From positions 675,528 through 739,527 of the forward strand of contig PTEX01000273.1 of assembly GCA_003342815.1 (NCBI GenBank): DNA of 64,000 nucleotides, read 5' to 3'. The notes below the pieces were generated by a model. The model was not told the origin of the DNA. It did not search any database and saw nothing but the letters and a program-made list of their open reading frames with translations. Shown piece after piece: positions 26,261 through 39,328 of the stretch. The translations under genes and the position numbers were made by a program. This DNA is from Eudromia elegans (lineage: Eukaryota; Chordata; Aves; Tinamiformes; Tinamidae). The number at the start of each line of letters is the position of its first letter. Within the stretch, counting starts at the first letter, position 1.

Positions 26261-28950
26261 TATAATATTGTGAGATTTTGATATCAGCAGTCAATCTAAG
26301 ACATAGCTTAACAATTTATGGTTTCTTAGAAATATATATATATATATATATGTATTTTAATATAAATTCCACTATCCTTATTGCTAGAGTACCTGACACT
26401 TTTTGTCTAACGAATTAAAAATGTCACTGGAGACTATATGCTTCCTAGGAGAAGAAATTAGTGGATTGTGTGCAGTAGAATGCTTTGATGTGAGTAGCAG
26501 AACTAAAAAATTTTTCTCCAAAATCCAAATGAATCTAACCACTGTAAAATTTTTGACCAAAGAGGTGATTGATTTTTCCAGAACAAATAGAACAAATCTT
26601 ACAAAAAGATTTCTTTCTGAAATATCTTTATTAAGCAGAAAATTTGTAGATGAGATGTTGCCTATTTTCTTTAATGCATTGTTACTTTAGAAAATCTCAC
26701 CCCTCAAAAAGCAAATGCAATTCCCCAGATTTTGGTTGTTAATATTTATTACTCCTTTAATAGATAAAAATAAAAATAAAATACCGTTTTATATATTTTA
26801 GGAAAAAATGTTTTGGAGCAGGAAAGCAAGAAATCTGCAGTTATTTATAAGTTAGTAGTACAGTGTGATACCCTAAATCATGATTAAAAAGCTGCAGTAA
26901 TCACTTGCATTTGATAATCTGAGGGTGAAATGGAATCCTCTAGCATTTCAAAAAGGGTGGACATTTCAAGGAAATCTAACTTTAAAAAAGACATACTTTA
27001 GTGCTTTTTAAAAAAGCAAGTCCTTTAAAACTGCATTGTTTCTTTCTTTCCATGAACAGCATCATTGGTTGCTCCTAAAAATCTTTACTGATAAATTTAA
27101 AACTGCTACTAAGGGAGATAAGCATTGTTTTAAGAACTTGTAGATGCCTATATACTTTTCCAGAAGAAAAGGAACTAAAATTTGGAGATAAAATTTAAAT
27201 TATAATTGCTATTTGGTCTCTTGAAAAAATAGTCCAATATTTTGTGGGGTTTTTTTTTCATTCAATTCTTTGCTGAACTGCAAGGAATTGAGGCAACTTG
27301 ATTATGTAATATCTTAGAATTGTAGCAAACAGTTGGAAAGAGTTGGAAAACTAGCTTTAGCTAGTTTTATCAAAATACAAGGTAGATAGAACATAATCAT
27401 TTTTTTCTTCACTTTTTCCACAGTACTTTGTAGTCAACTGCTGACTGTCTTCTGTTACAATCAATAAAGTATTTCCCTGAAATATATCTGTTTGTTTTTT
27501 GATCTTACCAGCAGTTTTCATGAAATGTTATTAGCAAAATGGAGATATTGGACCTGTCTTACAGAAAACTGAGATTGCCTGTATATATTATTTTGGAACT
27601 GCATAAGGCTAACTGAGATAGGGGAGAAGTACCATTTAAAATATACACTGCCATGGCCCGTGTCTCATTTCTTTCCTCAGCTTTTGAATCTGATGAGTGC
27701 TTATGGGCAATGCAGAGATATACAAGGGAAATATTTGTTACTCTACAAAGTAACCTGCATGGTTCTTTTGGTTGGATATGTATTTTCCCAGGAGTCAGGG
27801 TAAAGAGGTTCATATTCTATGTTACTTCTGGTTGGATGTTGTTAAACAGTGGATGTATACTCAAAATAGCTGAAACAGTGGGAGAAGTAATCCTTCAAAG
27901 ATGCATATCTATAAAAGCCTTCTCTTTTGGGCCATATGCTGCATATAAAGGGAAAACATTAAATCTAAGATTACATAGAAGGATGTGTATCATAAGTGTA
28001 GGTCAGTAGTTATGGTGGAATAAAGCACATACAGCCCTAGTCTATCAATGAAAACATTGCCAAATTGTTTATCTGAGCTCCAGAAAAAAGATTTAAGTAT
28101 ACAAAAACTGATGCTTGTTTTGGTGGTATCTTTACCTATAAAACATGTAAATATATAAACAATACCTTGCTTTTTGAAGGAACATGCTTGAAACACAGCT
28201 AAGGTGTTAAAATAATGCTGTACGATTTAAAAGTTTGTGTATGAAATGGTGTATTCATTTGTTTTTCTCCTGTGCTAAGGTTAGTGATCCAAATCAAGAA
28301 ACTTTACCTTGCTTTCTGTGTGTCTGAAGAGCATTCTTGTAATTATTAGCAAATTATTAGTTAAACAGAGAAATTCAAGCATCCAGAAACTGACAATTAG
28401 CATCAAATAGTGTGGCAATGGGACTATCAGGTGGTTCCATCCTAACAAATAACATAAAATGTAAAACTCTTGATTTTAATTATGTAATTATTAATTATTT
28501 TAAGCCTTGGAATTCAAAGATGAGACATACTTAGCTAAATACTGTACTTAGCTAATAAGCTTGGAGTTATGCCCAAAACAAAACTGCAGAAAATTGAGTA
28601 CTTCTAAAACATTTTGACAAGTAGATATGATTTTTCTTTTCTTTCACTTTATAGCAGAGAAAATTTTATTAATTTTATGCAATTTCAAAGAAAGAAAAAT
28701 TGACTAAATTGGATTTTTTCTTCACTTTCCTCTTATTTATTTTGATTATCTCTATTACATTTAGTGATGCATTTTAGAAATAAACTCCTTAACTTCTAAG
28801 TATTGAGTATTTACACTTTTCTAAAAGGAAAACCTATCCTATACCACAGTGATTACAGCAGTGTATGACTGTAAATGTAGAATATTAAATGAATAGGAAG
28901 GGATTAACTAAGATAGGGAACATTTCAGAGACAGTGCCAGTGAGACAGTG
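26261..28950. other. AT-rich non-coding DNA, no gene recognised
   Basis: Starts with an (AT)10-type repeat (26332-26351). Plus-strand frames at 26403-26690 and 27653-28009 (95 and 118 codons) have no recognisable domain and biased A/T composition, so I do not call them genes. Confidence 0.5.
26332..26351. repeat. (AT)n microsatellite
   Basis: About ten AT units about 70 bp downstream of a CR1 3' fragment. Simple repeat. Confidence 0.9.
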
Positions 28951-29025
28951 TTAAAATCAAATCAGGTTTAAGTGTTACTTAAACTTACCCAGTTTAAGTA
29001 ACACTTAAACCTGATTTGATTTTAA
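28951..29025. repeat. Perfect 35-bp inverted repeat, 5-nt loop
   Basis: The arm at 28951-28985 is the exact reverse complement of 28991-29025, separated only by TACCC (28986-28990). Each arm begins or ends with TTAA. Within each arm the 8-mer GTTTAAGT and its complement ACTTAAAC flank three bases, so the 8-mer occurs four times in alternating orientation. Pairing stops sharply at both ends (G against A). A transcript would form an uninterrupted 35-bp stem. Origin by replication template switching is likely; a tiny DNA transposon with a TTAA target is less likely because no transposon end motif is recognised. Confidence 0.95.
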
Positions 29026-30270
29026 AATTTTTAGGGTGTATAAGAAAACAAGCAATTTTGATTATTTCATATAAAAATAACATTAATAGCCATCGTATGT
29101 GAAGCCTTAAAAGAACTAAATGAGTATTAGAAATTGTCATTGCTAGAAAGCTCTGTAAACTCATCAATACTCCTTCTACTACTACTAAGGCTTCTAATAC
29201 TTGGAAAAGTCCTTAGAATTTTATCCATAGAACATAAAAACGCTTGGCTGCAGTGATGATGTGACATTTCCAAAGATGTCCATGGCTTGTAAAAATATGC
29301 ATATTGATAATATTTGTAGATGTTGAGGGGAATTAGTGCTTAGCAATAATTTGCATATAGGTTGCCATCTTTTGTATCCCACGTATTTCCTCTGTTATTT
29401 CACACTTTCCTCTTCCTTTACATTCCTGGAATAGTAACTTCTGATATGCATCATGTGTGAAATATTTCTGCAAAGGGAGGAACTCTGTTTCTCATTGGGA
29501 ATCTAATATATATCTATGTATGTATCTATCTGTGTATATTTATGGATAAGTGTATGCAATCTGGACATCTTGAGGAAAATGAAATCCAAAGATCTTTAGA
29601 TACAGAAAATAAAAAGGGTAAGTAGGACCAAGCTGGGAAATAGCCAGAGACTGTACAAATGCTAGCCTCTAACTTCTGGGAATCGCTGAAGGAACCTAGA
29701 CAAGACGATGGACCTGTATTCCTGCAGGATTTTGGAGGTAAACCGTCAAAGAAAATGAGAAAGGACTAGAGAATCCCAAGTTGGAAAGGATCTAAACATT
29801 TGACTATGAGCTGCCAAAGGCCTTTGACTTACATTTCAGTGGCCTTATGTTTCTAGAAAGAACAAGCTGAGAGGTATGGCATTTGCAGACCTGGCTGTGA
29901 AACTAACAGTAGATCTTTAGCGTAAGGTCTGTGAAACCATCCTTTCAAACTGAGCAAACAATTTAGAAACTTCTTCCAAAGTAACATACCTCTCCCTCAG
30001 ACTCCAGATTGACGACATTGATCTTCAACATTTTGTAGCTATTATCTATTCTTTCTGTCTTTTCATATTCCCTTTTCCTAAATCAGTTCTCTGAGGCCTA
30101 GTGAAGTCCTATTGACTGGTGCTTATGTAATTCAAATAAGTACACAAGAGGTAAAAAGTATCCCCATGTGTTGTGTCATATGCATTGACATGTAATCAAG
30201 GAGGTCGTAGTCAGTCACTATGCAAAGAAAAAACATACTTTTTTGTTTTGAACTTCATCTTCTTCGCCTC

Positions 30271-30295
30271 TTTTTTTTTTTTTTTTTTTTTTTTT
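30271..30295. repeat. Poly-T run (25 T)
   Basis: Longest homopolymer in the window. Could be the reversed poly-A tail of a retroposed sequence, but I see no recognisable body on its right side (30296 onward). Confidence 0.9.
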
Positions 30296-31430
30296 CCCAA
30301 TAATCCTACTTCTTAGGACATCCTGTATCAAGAAAAGAAATGAGTAGTTTAACCCAACATATTGCTCTAGCTGAATGCAGGTATGTACTTAAGTGCAGGA
30401 ATACATTCAGGGGATATTGTTGGTCTAGAAAAAATAATCTCACCCGCTACAAATGTACACTAAAAAAGGAATCTGTGTGTAATGCTCCTCTTAAGAACTG
30501 CAGATATTGAAGGATGTAAATGTTATGTTTGTGTTGAAAAATCAGTGAGACAGTAACCAGGGTGCAATATTATGAGCATAGGTATATAAAACAGTTTTTG
30601 CTTTTCGATTAATGAAAGCTGTTGCCTTGGTTTTATTATCTGAAATACTAAGTATGTAAGGAACAGTTTAGTGTCTGAAATGTCTTTTCTGGTTTTATTT
30701 TTGGTGTGTAGAATGGAAATAATAAGCACTGGAAAGCAGGCATGAAAGAAAGGTCACTAGTTTTACATCTGCAGTTCTATATTTGCACAGGTTGCTAGGC
30801 AGCAATGCCCTTAACTGCAAGCCTGTGTTTTCAGCCATCAATTATTAAAAGCAAATCAACAATTGTATCCAATAATATAATTCAGTACAATTTCTCTTCA
30901 CTAATGTTACCAATCCTTGATGATTATTAGACATAATTAATATTGTATGGTTTGCACTTCAAAATGGACACATGCCACCTCCCATGAAACAGCTTCTGTT
31001 TGTTTTATAGTGGTATGATTAAAATCTCTCCCTTTTTGAAGATAAGAAAATCGGTTATTTCCTTATATTTTTGCTTGTAAAAATCATTGACTGTTGTGAT
31101 ATATGCCATGCAAGTTATCAGATTTAAGGAACACGTCCTCTTCTAGTTTTATGACAGCTGTCGAAAGGAAAAGAATGATTCTGGCTGGCATTCCAGAGGT
31201 GTGAGCAATCTAACCTATTTCTGACAGGAATGGAGGAAAGCCTCTCAAAAGATTTACAAAATGCAGTATTGAAGCATTGGGCCTGGCTTTTAGGCTGGCT
31301 CTGTAGAAGGAAACTTCAAATGCAAAGGAGAGGAAAAGGGAAAAATAGCCAAGACTGGAATCCAAGGAGGAGGGAGCTGCCGTTCCAGGGGTACACTCAG
31401 GGCTCAGCCTCAGTAGATTGCAGAGTACAG

Positions 31431-31439
31431 TGACTCAGC
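31431..31439 (+). promoter_or_regulatory. TGACTCAGC (AP-1/MARE/ARE-like site)
   Basis: A perfect TGACTCA AP-1 core extended to TGACTCAGC, which fits the TGACnnnGC antioxidant-response core bound by NRF2-small MAF or NF-E2. It lies in a locally GC-richer patch with GGGGCGCCCGG just after it. Motif evidence only. Confidence 0.3.
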
Positions 31440-34400
31440 GGGGCGCCCGGTGACATAGCAGCGGTGTGGCAGACAGCAAAAGAAGCTTCTTTTCTGGCTC
31501 ACAGCGTCAGCTCATATTATACCTAACGAATGAGCAAGATGAACTGCGAGATCTAAATGTTTTGGAGCCTGCACTTGCTTCGCTTCCAAATCCCTGAATC
31601 TGATCCTGGTAACGAAGGTCAATTCCTTTGAAATCTCTAAAACTGCCCTAGTGGGGGAAGAGAAATTGGATTCATGAATTACATCCTAATTCACTGTCTT
31701 AAGATTTCATGTGAACAACTAGCTAGCTGCAAGAGGAGACATGAAAGCCTCAATTCAAGGGTTTGGTTTCTGTGAAGTTGTATAAAATTTGGCATATTTT
31801 TCAGCTTAATACATTTCACTAAATGGCACACATGGAGAAATATTCTGCTAACAACCTGGACTCTGCTCATTAGTATTAAATGTCATCTGAGACAAACAGT
31901 CCCTTATGATTCCTCCTCATTACAGTGTGGAGCTGTTCAGTTAACACTCTGCATGTTGATCTCTCAGCTGCTTGAGTTAAGTCAGTTATAAGCTGAAAAT
32001 CTCTGTCTGAATATTTGAGATGCTTGTGGGGCTACACAGGGTTAGATTAAAAAAAAAAACAAATGAGGTTACACTAAAATAGTCCAGAAGATGAGTGTGT
32101 CTTGTTTCCTGATAACCAGATCACATCAGGCGCACATGTTATGATACAACTGGGAGGATTGCAACGTAAATTTTTCAACTATCTTCATTACTTAGAGCTG
32201 AAGTGCAAGTTTAGTAAAAATAGGAAAAAAGATGAAGGAGAGAAAAAAATTATATCAAGTCTTACTAAAGGCCAGAAGCTATTTTTAGTGTGTGAAAGCT
32301 GTAAGAACGTAATACAAGCAAACGCCTAGCAATAATTCCTCAACTCTAACATCAGTCAGAATAGCTTCAGTTAGCTGGCTGTTATGGTTCTCAGTTCAAA
32401 GCGACACATCTCTTGAAATTATTCAGATTTTCTCAAAATAATGAGCTGCAAAAACAAATTCCAGTAAATATCTGACTCTTTCAAGCAGATATTAGAAATT
32501 GCATTCATCATTCATACTTAGTACAGTTTAATGATTTATAAATTATTTTCTCTGTGAATCCTATTTTTTTTAGCAAAACAAATGTTGTCTCACTAAGTTA
32601 AACTCTATCCTATCATAGGAATGTATTTACATTACTTAATATTCCCATTAAAGGACAAACTAATCCTACTGTTTGCGCATGTATGAATGTGTATGCGTGT
32701 ATGTGTATGCAGTGCTTTGGAGATGTGCTGTTCTCCCTTAGTATTTCTCTGGAGCAAGATGAATGCCTTGTTCTCATCAGTGACTGCAGAGGGCTTCGGT
32801 GTACCTTTTCCATAAGCAAAACATGCTACAATAGCTGCTATTCTAGCAGCTTGCATGGTTACATTGACCATCCCAGGATCTCTTGCAAGTTGCAAGTCTA
32901 ACAGTCAAGTGACAAGACGCTTGCTATTGACTTAAACATAGAGGCAAAGCCCAGAGAGAAAGTGGTATCAGAAGGTGTAGCAAGATTTATTTTGTCTTTT
33001 CTTCATGCCTAATGGAAGGTCACATCTAATTCCAGCATTTAAAAGAGATTATGCAAGGCAACATTTCCAAAAAAAATGGTGTCTGCAGGAAATGCGTGTG
33101 TGACGCGGCAGGTGCCAACTGAGTCTGCGCTCGCCGCTGTGGTGTGTGGAGGGTTGTATAGGCCCACCTTTGTGTCTCATGCTTCACTTTTTCTCTGCAG
33201 TTTCATACTTATATAATAGGTTGTCATCACACCTTAATATGGTTCCACAAAAATCTACTCTTAAAAACTAAGTATAGAGAAAAAATGTTACCTCTGTGGT
33301 AAGGAATCATTTTGTATAGTTCTAGAGTCATAATAGAATTTTCCACCATCTTTTATAAAAGTATTCAAAAAAACTATATTGAAAAGATCATCTTGTATTA
33401 AATTTCATAGACACTTTCAATGAGAGAGCTTCTTATTTAAAATAATTTTACCACCTAATTTAACACAGTATTCCTAATGAAAAGTCCTCTTTGGATGGTC
33501 TCCAAAATAGCTGATTGTATTCTTGAAATGTATGGCAGTAGAAAGGGCTGAAAGACCATATTTTCTCATCCTAGCACAAGATATCTGAGCCCTCATGCCA
33601 TAGCAATATTCAGCAAAATAGTAAAAGTACAACTTTAGTTTAGGAGTTTTTCTTCTTTTAGGGCATAATAAGATCCAATTTGGGGTATGATTAATTTAAT
33701 TTAAATCACTGGAGATTATTAATCTTCTCTTTTCCAGCCAAGTACTAGCAACCATAGTATATTTTAGTTATTAATGCTGATTCAGGCTGAAACATGGAAA
33801 AATAATGGATTTAATTATATAATTCTCTTCTGGAATGAGAAACAAAGGGCCAGATTTTTTGTTTGTTGTTGTTTTTTTTTTCATCTTGAATAGATCCACA
33901 GGCATTAATTTGCTTCAATATTGTTATTGTTAATATACACCGCTGTGAGAAAGAAAACCAGGATATAAAGCACGATGAATAGTGAAGTCTAAACAATGTG
34001 ACTAAACTATGGAAAAGAGATGCTATAGTCTCAAAATGGTGGAGCAAAAACCTATTCTTCTCTTATAAATAAGCTAACTGGATGTCTCTATACTACTATA
34101 GCTACATGTTATATGTATATTCATCCCTGAAGTACACTGCATGTTGTAATGTGTTCCAAAGAAAAATATATGTGGCTCTTTAGTTAAGGCAGGATGCAGA
34201 GGACAGTGAATTCCAGAGAAGAAAAGAAAATAAACATATACAAATGAAATAGAGGGAAATTATTCATTTTTATTCTTTCTCGCTGTAGAGCTGTTTGTGA
34301 GTCCATGAGTTCGAGTAATATGGCATATTTATTTTTCTTGAATTTCTATTTGTGGTTCTTGGAAAGGAAATACTCATTTGATAACAGATTTATCGGAAAA

Positions 34401-37400
34401 TATTTCTTTCAAATGCATAAAGACAGTCTTTTCAAAAGTTTGATCTTATTTATGTTAAACTACACATATATGCTTTGCCAAGACATGAATGCCAAACTGA
34501 CCTTTCTATGCCTTGGAAGCTAAGAATATTATTGTTTGCTGGGTTACTTTATGATTTCTTCAGGAAGAAACATTTTAACAATCAAATGCAGAAGACTATA
34601 ACATCAGGACTTCAGTATTGTTTTTCACAAAACCATGAGAATCTATACTTATTTGAAAAAAAGCAGCATTTGTAGAAACAGCACATTAAATAAATCCACA
34701 CAGAAAAAAAAAGTAGCATTTTTAGTCTTGCATTATCTTATGAATTTATTAGGTATGGAACTGCACTGGCAATTTTCATTAGATTTTCCACTTGTAATTC
34801 AACCAAGAACTCTCGAAATTGCTGAGAAATGCCAAGGGATTTTTGGCAAGTAGCAACACAAATCTTGTTTTAGGCAGAACTTTCTTTTTCTTCTTCTCTT
34901 GAGTTGGTTAATGAATAGTAAAGGTTTCTTCCTTTAGATACGGGAATTTCCATTCCCTCAATTGCAATGAACTCTTAATGAGACCATCCACAGGACTAAA
35001 ATAAAAATGGAGTTGAAATTAGCCGATCTTGTGTAAGAAGCCTGGAGATTGAAGTGATTAAAATGGATAAGCTCTGTTCTGACATATAGTGCTTTAAGGC
35101 AAATCAATACCAATGCAAGACATTTATGAACTCAAAAAGAAGTATTAACTTTTCTGGTTCTTTATTTTGAATAACATTTCCATCGAGACAGCAAATTAAA
35201 TATAGATTTATCCAGTCATTATTTTTAGTTTACTGTAAACCAACATCAGTTCAAAAATCAGAATTAATTTGTATAGCTATTTTCCCACGCAAATGGTTTT
35301 CTCTAAGTGAATAGGGCTCTTGATACTGATGTTGGTGGTATCTTGGCTCTTGAGTGCAATCAATTTGTAGATATACACTTGGCAGAACTCAAGTTCTGAA
35401 TGGAACTTGTTTGAACTGTGGAAACTGCTGGGCCACCATATCTGACACAACGCTATAAAAGTATTGATGTATGATTTGGTTACTTTCAAAACTGTCCCAT
35501 TCCCAAGGAAAAGCTGAAAAAATTCAAAAGAAATCCAGATTCTGCCAAACACACTAACTGCAAACCAAGTATTTGCAGAAATCTTATGCTCCTGGACAAG
35601 ACATTGTCCACCTGTTTATGTTTCTTGCAATATCACCACAGAGACTTTCCATATCTTTGTGGAAACAAGCTGGACACAAAATACTGCTACATATTCCTTC
35701 TGAGTAAATTAAAGGAGATTTTGATATATTGTTCTTATGTATGCCTAATTATTTATCATATGGTACAGAGAATTACACTGAATTCTGAGGAGTTTGCCAA
35801 GTTGTAGCAAATGAAACTGGGGCAGTTTATTGAAGATTTTCTACAAGTCTCTTTTTGGGGTTTTTTTGGCCGTTGTTGATGCTAACGCATATGGCTTCCT
35901 TGATATTGATGAATAGAAATGAAAAAGAGAAAAAAAACATGGGGGGACCTATTGGGATCTATTTTGCAGTGTTAGTTACCTTCCTTTAACATTATGGCTA
36001 CTACAAACCACACACTGATGCAATGACTTGAATGCTGTCTTTTGACCAATTTGCCTATGTCATTTTTATGCAAAGTGTAATACAATTACCAAAAATAAAG
36101 TGACCATTTCATATTCATTCTTTCACTGATTTTCAACTGTTTGCCTCAGTTAGAGTAGCAGGCACTGTTTTCCTTCAACTGAAGTACCAATTTGTAGTAT
36201 ATTTGCCATATTTCTATATTGTCTGTCTGTGGCTTCCTGTGGAGTCACAAACTATAGTTACATCTGTTTAATCAAAAAAGCTATTCTGAATTTGTTCTTA
36301 TTGCCATAGCAAGGAGATTTCTCATAAACACTTTCCACTTTTTGCATTCTAGACAAATATGGTGATAATTCATCAGGACTTTTTTAAACTTTAATGTTAA
36401 GTAAATACATATTGAGAAACTGCACCTGGCTTGTAACAACTTTGCAATAGCTTTTCTTCCATCTGTTTTGTAGCACTGCAAATAGGATTTGAAAGACTAA
36501 TGTGCTGAACCTCAAAGTTTACATATACTAAATAATGTAGTATATAAATCTGCTAATCAGAGCGAGAAAGCCACAGATAATTCTCCCTCCTGTCATCCAG
36601 GGGGCTATTAAAGTCTCCACAAAGACTTCAAATAGGAAACAGTCATTCAGTTCTGAAGGCTGTCAGACCTTGGCTTAGAGGTACTGGGCACTCTTTTGTA
36701 CTACTGATAGCTGAGATCCTCCAAGAGTTTCCACTAATGGGCTGGCTAACTGGGTTGCAGTACTAGGTTGACTGATTTTGACTCTCCATAAATAATCTTC
36801 ATTTTCTTTTGGGCAAATAAGTGAGAGCAGTGAAATATTTGAGAATCCATATGATTCTTGTGACTACACTTTTTAATTTATTTTTGTGAACGTGCTGACA
36901 ATTCCTCATTGTGATTTTTGTTAATACAGCCTTTCCAGAATAATATCCCAGGGGAATTTTGAAATAGTTAAAACAGTAAGAGCAGAATATGTAGAGTAAG
37001 ACCGATTGGATAGCTGTGTGCGTGAAGAAGCAGTAAATACTTTTCTATAGCTTGTTGTAAGGTAAATCATCTTTACAGGACTACTTACCAGGATTTACTA
37101 GTCTTTATATATAATATGTTACTGCCTGTTTTTGAACATGCAAAAAAAAGTCATAAAATCTTTACAGATACCAATCCTGACATTATTGTTTATGTACATA
37201 GTATTTTAATACTAAATGAAGCTTGACTAGTGACAACCTCATACAGCATAAGTTACAGAGGCTTTTGCATTATTTCTATGCTGTAGGCATATATAAAGAA
37301 ATGCCCTGGGGATGAAAACGTGAAAAATTAAGACATATCTGAAAAATATGGCAATCATACTAGTGACCAAAAAAAAAAACCAAAACACCAGCTTCTCGTA

Positions 37401-37489
37401 GGAGACACAATGGTGGGCACAAAAAACACATTTTCAGTCTAGTGCTACCTCACATATAGCTAATAATTGTATTTGTAGCTAATAACTGT

Positions 37490-37885
37490 TTTTAGCACCA
37501 CCCCTGCTACCCCACTGCCTGCCCCCAGGGTGGTGGGAAGGTCTGCAGCCAACACAGAGCCCTAACAAGCGCCCAGGCCGCCATCTTAGTGCAGGCCAGG
37601 GCATGTCCCCAACGTGCCTGTCATGGTGCCTGGCCCAGTCCGCCATGCTGTCTGTGTTTGCTGGGTGGCTCCAGAGCTGCATGTCACGTACCTCTGTGCC
37701 CTTGGCCCTGTGCAGAGCCATGTCTCCCAGAAATGCCTGCAGCCTTGTTGCCTCTGGCTCTGGGGCAGGCCTGCATGGTCAGGAGCACTGTGGTGTCCCC
37801 CACGTCTCCTGCCGTGTCCCCAGTCTTTGCCCCACGAAAATCAGCAGGAAACGTGGTGAACGCTTCCTCTGGTTGTTTGCCTTGA
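37490..37885. other. GC-rich patch of unknown origin
   Basis: A sharp composition change. About 390 bp are rich in C and G (GCCTGCCCCCAGG, AGGCCGCCATCTT, GGGGCAGGCCTGC) between strongly AT-rich flanks. Three plus-strand frames overlap across it with 81-98 codons each, a common effect of few A/T stop codons. No domain or retroviral signature is recognised. It may be an unlabelled repeat, a decayed LTR, or an exon or CpG-poor regulatory element. It contains a modest number of CpGs, far fewer per base than the 9595-9890 block. Confidence 0.45.
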
Positions 37886-38007
37886 TGTAATGTCTCCATT
37901 TCACTTAAAGGTCAGATACAAAGGGCTGAGTAAATGAGCAGGTGCATACATTTTATCCTGTTTGCTATACAACAGCTTCAGTTTTACTTATATAAAAGAA
38001 TTTCAAA

Positions 38008-38042
38008 ATATATGTGTATATTTATGTGTGTATATATATATG
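38008..38042. repeat. TA/TG compound microsatellite
   Basis: Short runs of TATGTGTATA, TTTATGTGTG and TATATATATA. Degenerate dinucleotide repeat. Confidence 0.85.
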
Positions 38043-39300
38043 TTTCTGCCGCAGTGTAGGAGCACAGAGGTGTGTGAGCCGTAATGTGGCCTGGGCTCCT
38101 CTCCGCTCATCACTGTTGTACCAAGGACTGGGCACTCGGCTAATTATAAGAGATTTAGCTTCAGTGTGGATTTTCTTGCTCACTTTTTCTCCACAGTAGC
38201 TGCTTGCCCAAATGTGCTTATCAAGCAGAAGTTAAGCTAATTTCTTCTCTTTTACTAGCAAATAAACTGCTTATGTCTAGTACATAGAAAATGCAGGTTC
38301 ATGGACATGGATGGTGACGTTGCTGACATGCTCCGAGATGTTACCTCCACGCATATGCCCACAGTGGCTTCCAAACCATGATTTTATCCATTTCTAGAGC
38401 ACTCGGTTTTCTGTTCAGCTTTCTGCTGTTAAAATATATCTCTAGGATACAGGACTGAATATTTAGCACTTCAGCAAACTGAAATTCAGCGTGCCCTTTG
38501 GTAATCACTTGTGAAACGTTTGGTTTAGGCTTGTGCAGGGACTCCTGTGACTGGCCCTTCAGGGCAGCGTGAAAGCATCTTGCCTTTGAGCTTTTTTCAT
38601 GTAACTATATTCCCTCTCATAGGAATATATTTCCAGTACGTGTAACAAAAGAGCAAAGCCTTTTAAGAAAGGTCTGTTTGGTGCAATGGGTAGTTGTCTG
38701 TTCCTGAGGTAATTTACTTGGTACACTGAATTGAAATGAGTTTCATGGAGGGAAAAATTTTAATGTTAATTCTAATGTATATGATGTATACACAGGAGAA
38801 CCTCTGCTGAGGGAGAAATGCCTTGTGTTTATATCACAAACTGAGTGTTCCCTTCTGGTTCTTCCCTCCTCTAACGTGTTAATACAGGTTGTCCACAGTG
38901 CCCAAAAGGCACTGCGTGGTTGGAAGAGGTTCTGCGGAGAGCTAGACCAACATGGTTCTTCATGAGGTTTGCTTTCCAAGCAAGCGAAAGTCTGAAGGAT
39001 AACCTAGTATCTTCTGTTAAATCAGTTCATCTCCTAAACACTACTGCTAGCTAATCCGGGGAAATCCCTACTGGTATTGCTTTCACTCTCCAACGGGAGC
39101 CAGGTGGGGATGGGGAAACCTGAGCTGTGACTGTAGCAGCAGATCAGAGTCAGCTAGTCTAAGGAATGAGAATTGTAACCATCAGCATGAGTTAGAGGGT
39201 GAAGCGTTACCCCCATGAGGAGGACTAAAGTCATCTGAGTCACAAAGCTGTGAAAGCCCATGAAATATGAAACCTCTGGGTTGATTTATGGATTAGACAA

Positions 39301-39328
39301 TACTAGGCCTAGAGTACTAGGCCTAGAG
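39301..39328. repeat. 14-bp exact tandem duplication
   Basis: TACTAGGCCTAGAG repeated twice with no change. The unit contains the perfect palindrome CTAGGCCTAG, so the pair could also form small cruciforms. Likely a recent slippage event. Confidence 0.92.

Larger units (their letters stand above)
29026..37489. other. AT-rich non-coding DNA, no gene recognised
   Basis: Long stretch without recognisable genes or transposons. It includes a 25-T run, tetranucleotide-like repeats near 29505-29545, and two less AT-rich patches: 31360-31500, with a TGACTCAGC motif at 31431-31439, and 33095-33145, with several CpGs followed by a pyrimidine tract and TGCAG resembling a splice acceptor. None gives a supported exon. 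Confidence 0.5.

Noticed and set aside
30271-30295. Poly-T run as the tail of a minus-strand processed pseudogene.
   Set aside because: The adjacent sequence to the right has no recognisable coding similarity or target-site duplication.
33095-33215. CpG-containing patch followed by a pyrimidine tract and CTGCAG, looking like a splice acceptor.
   Set aside because: No open exon with a donor follows, and pyrimidine-AG strings are common in this T-rich DNA.
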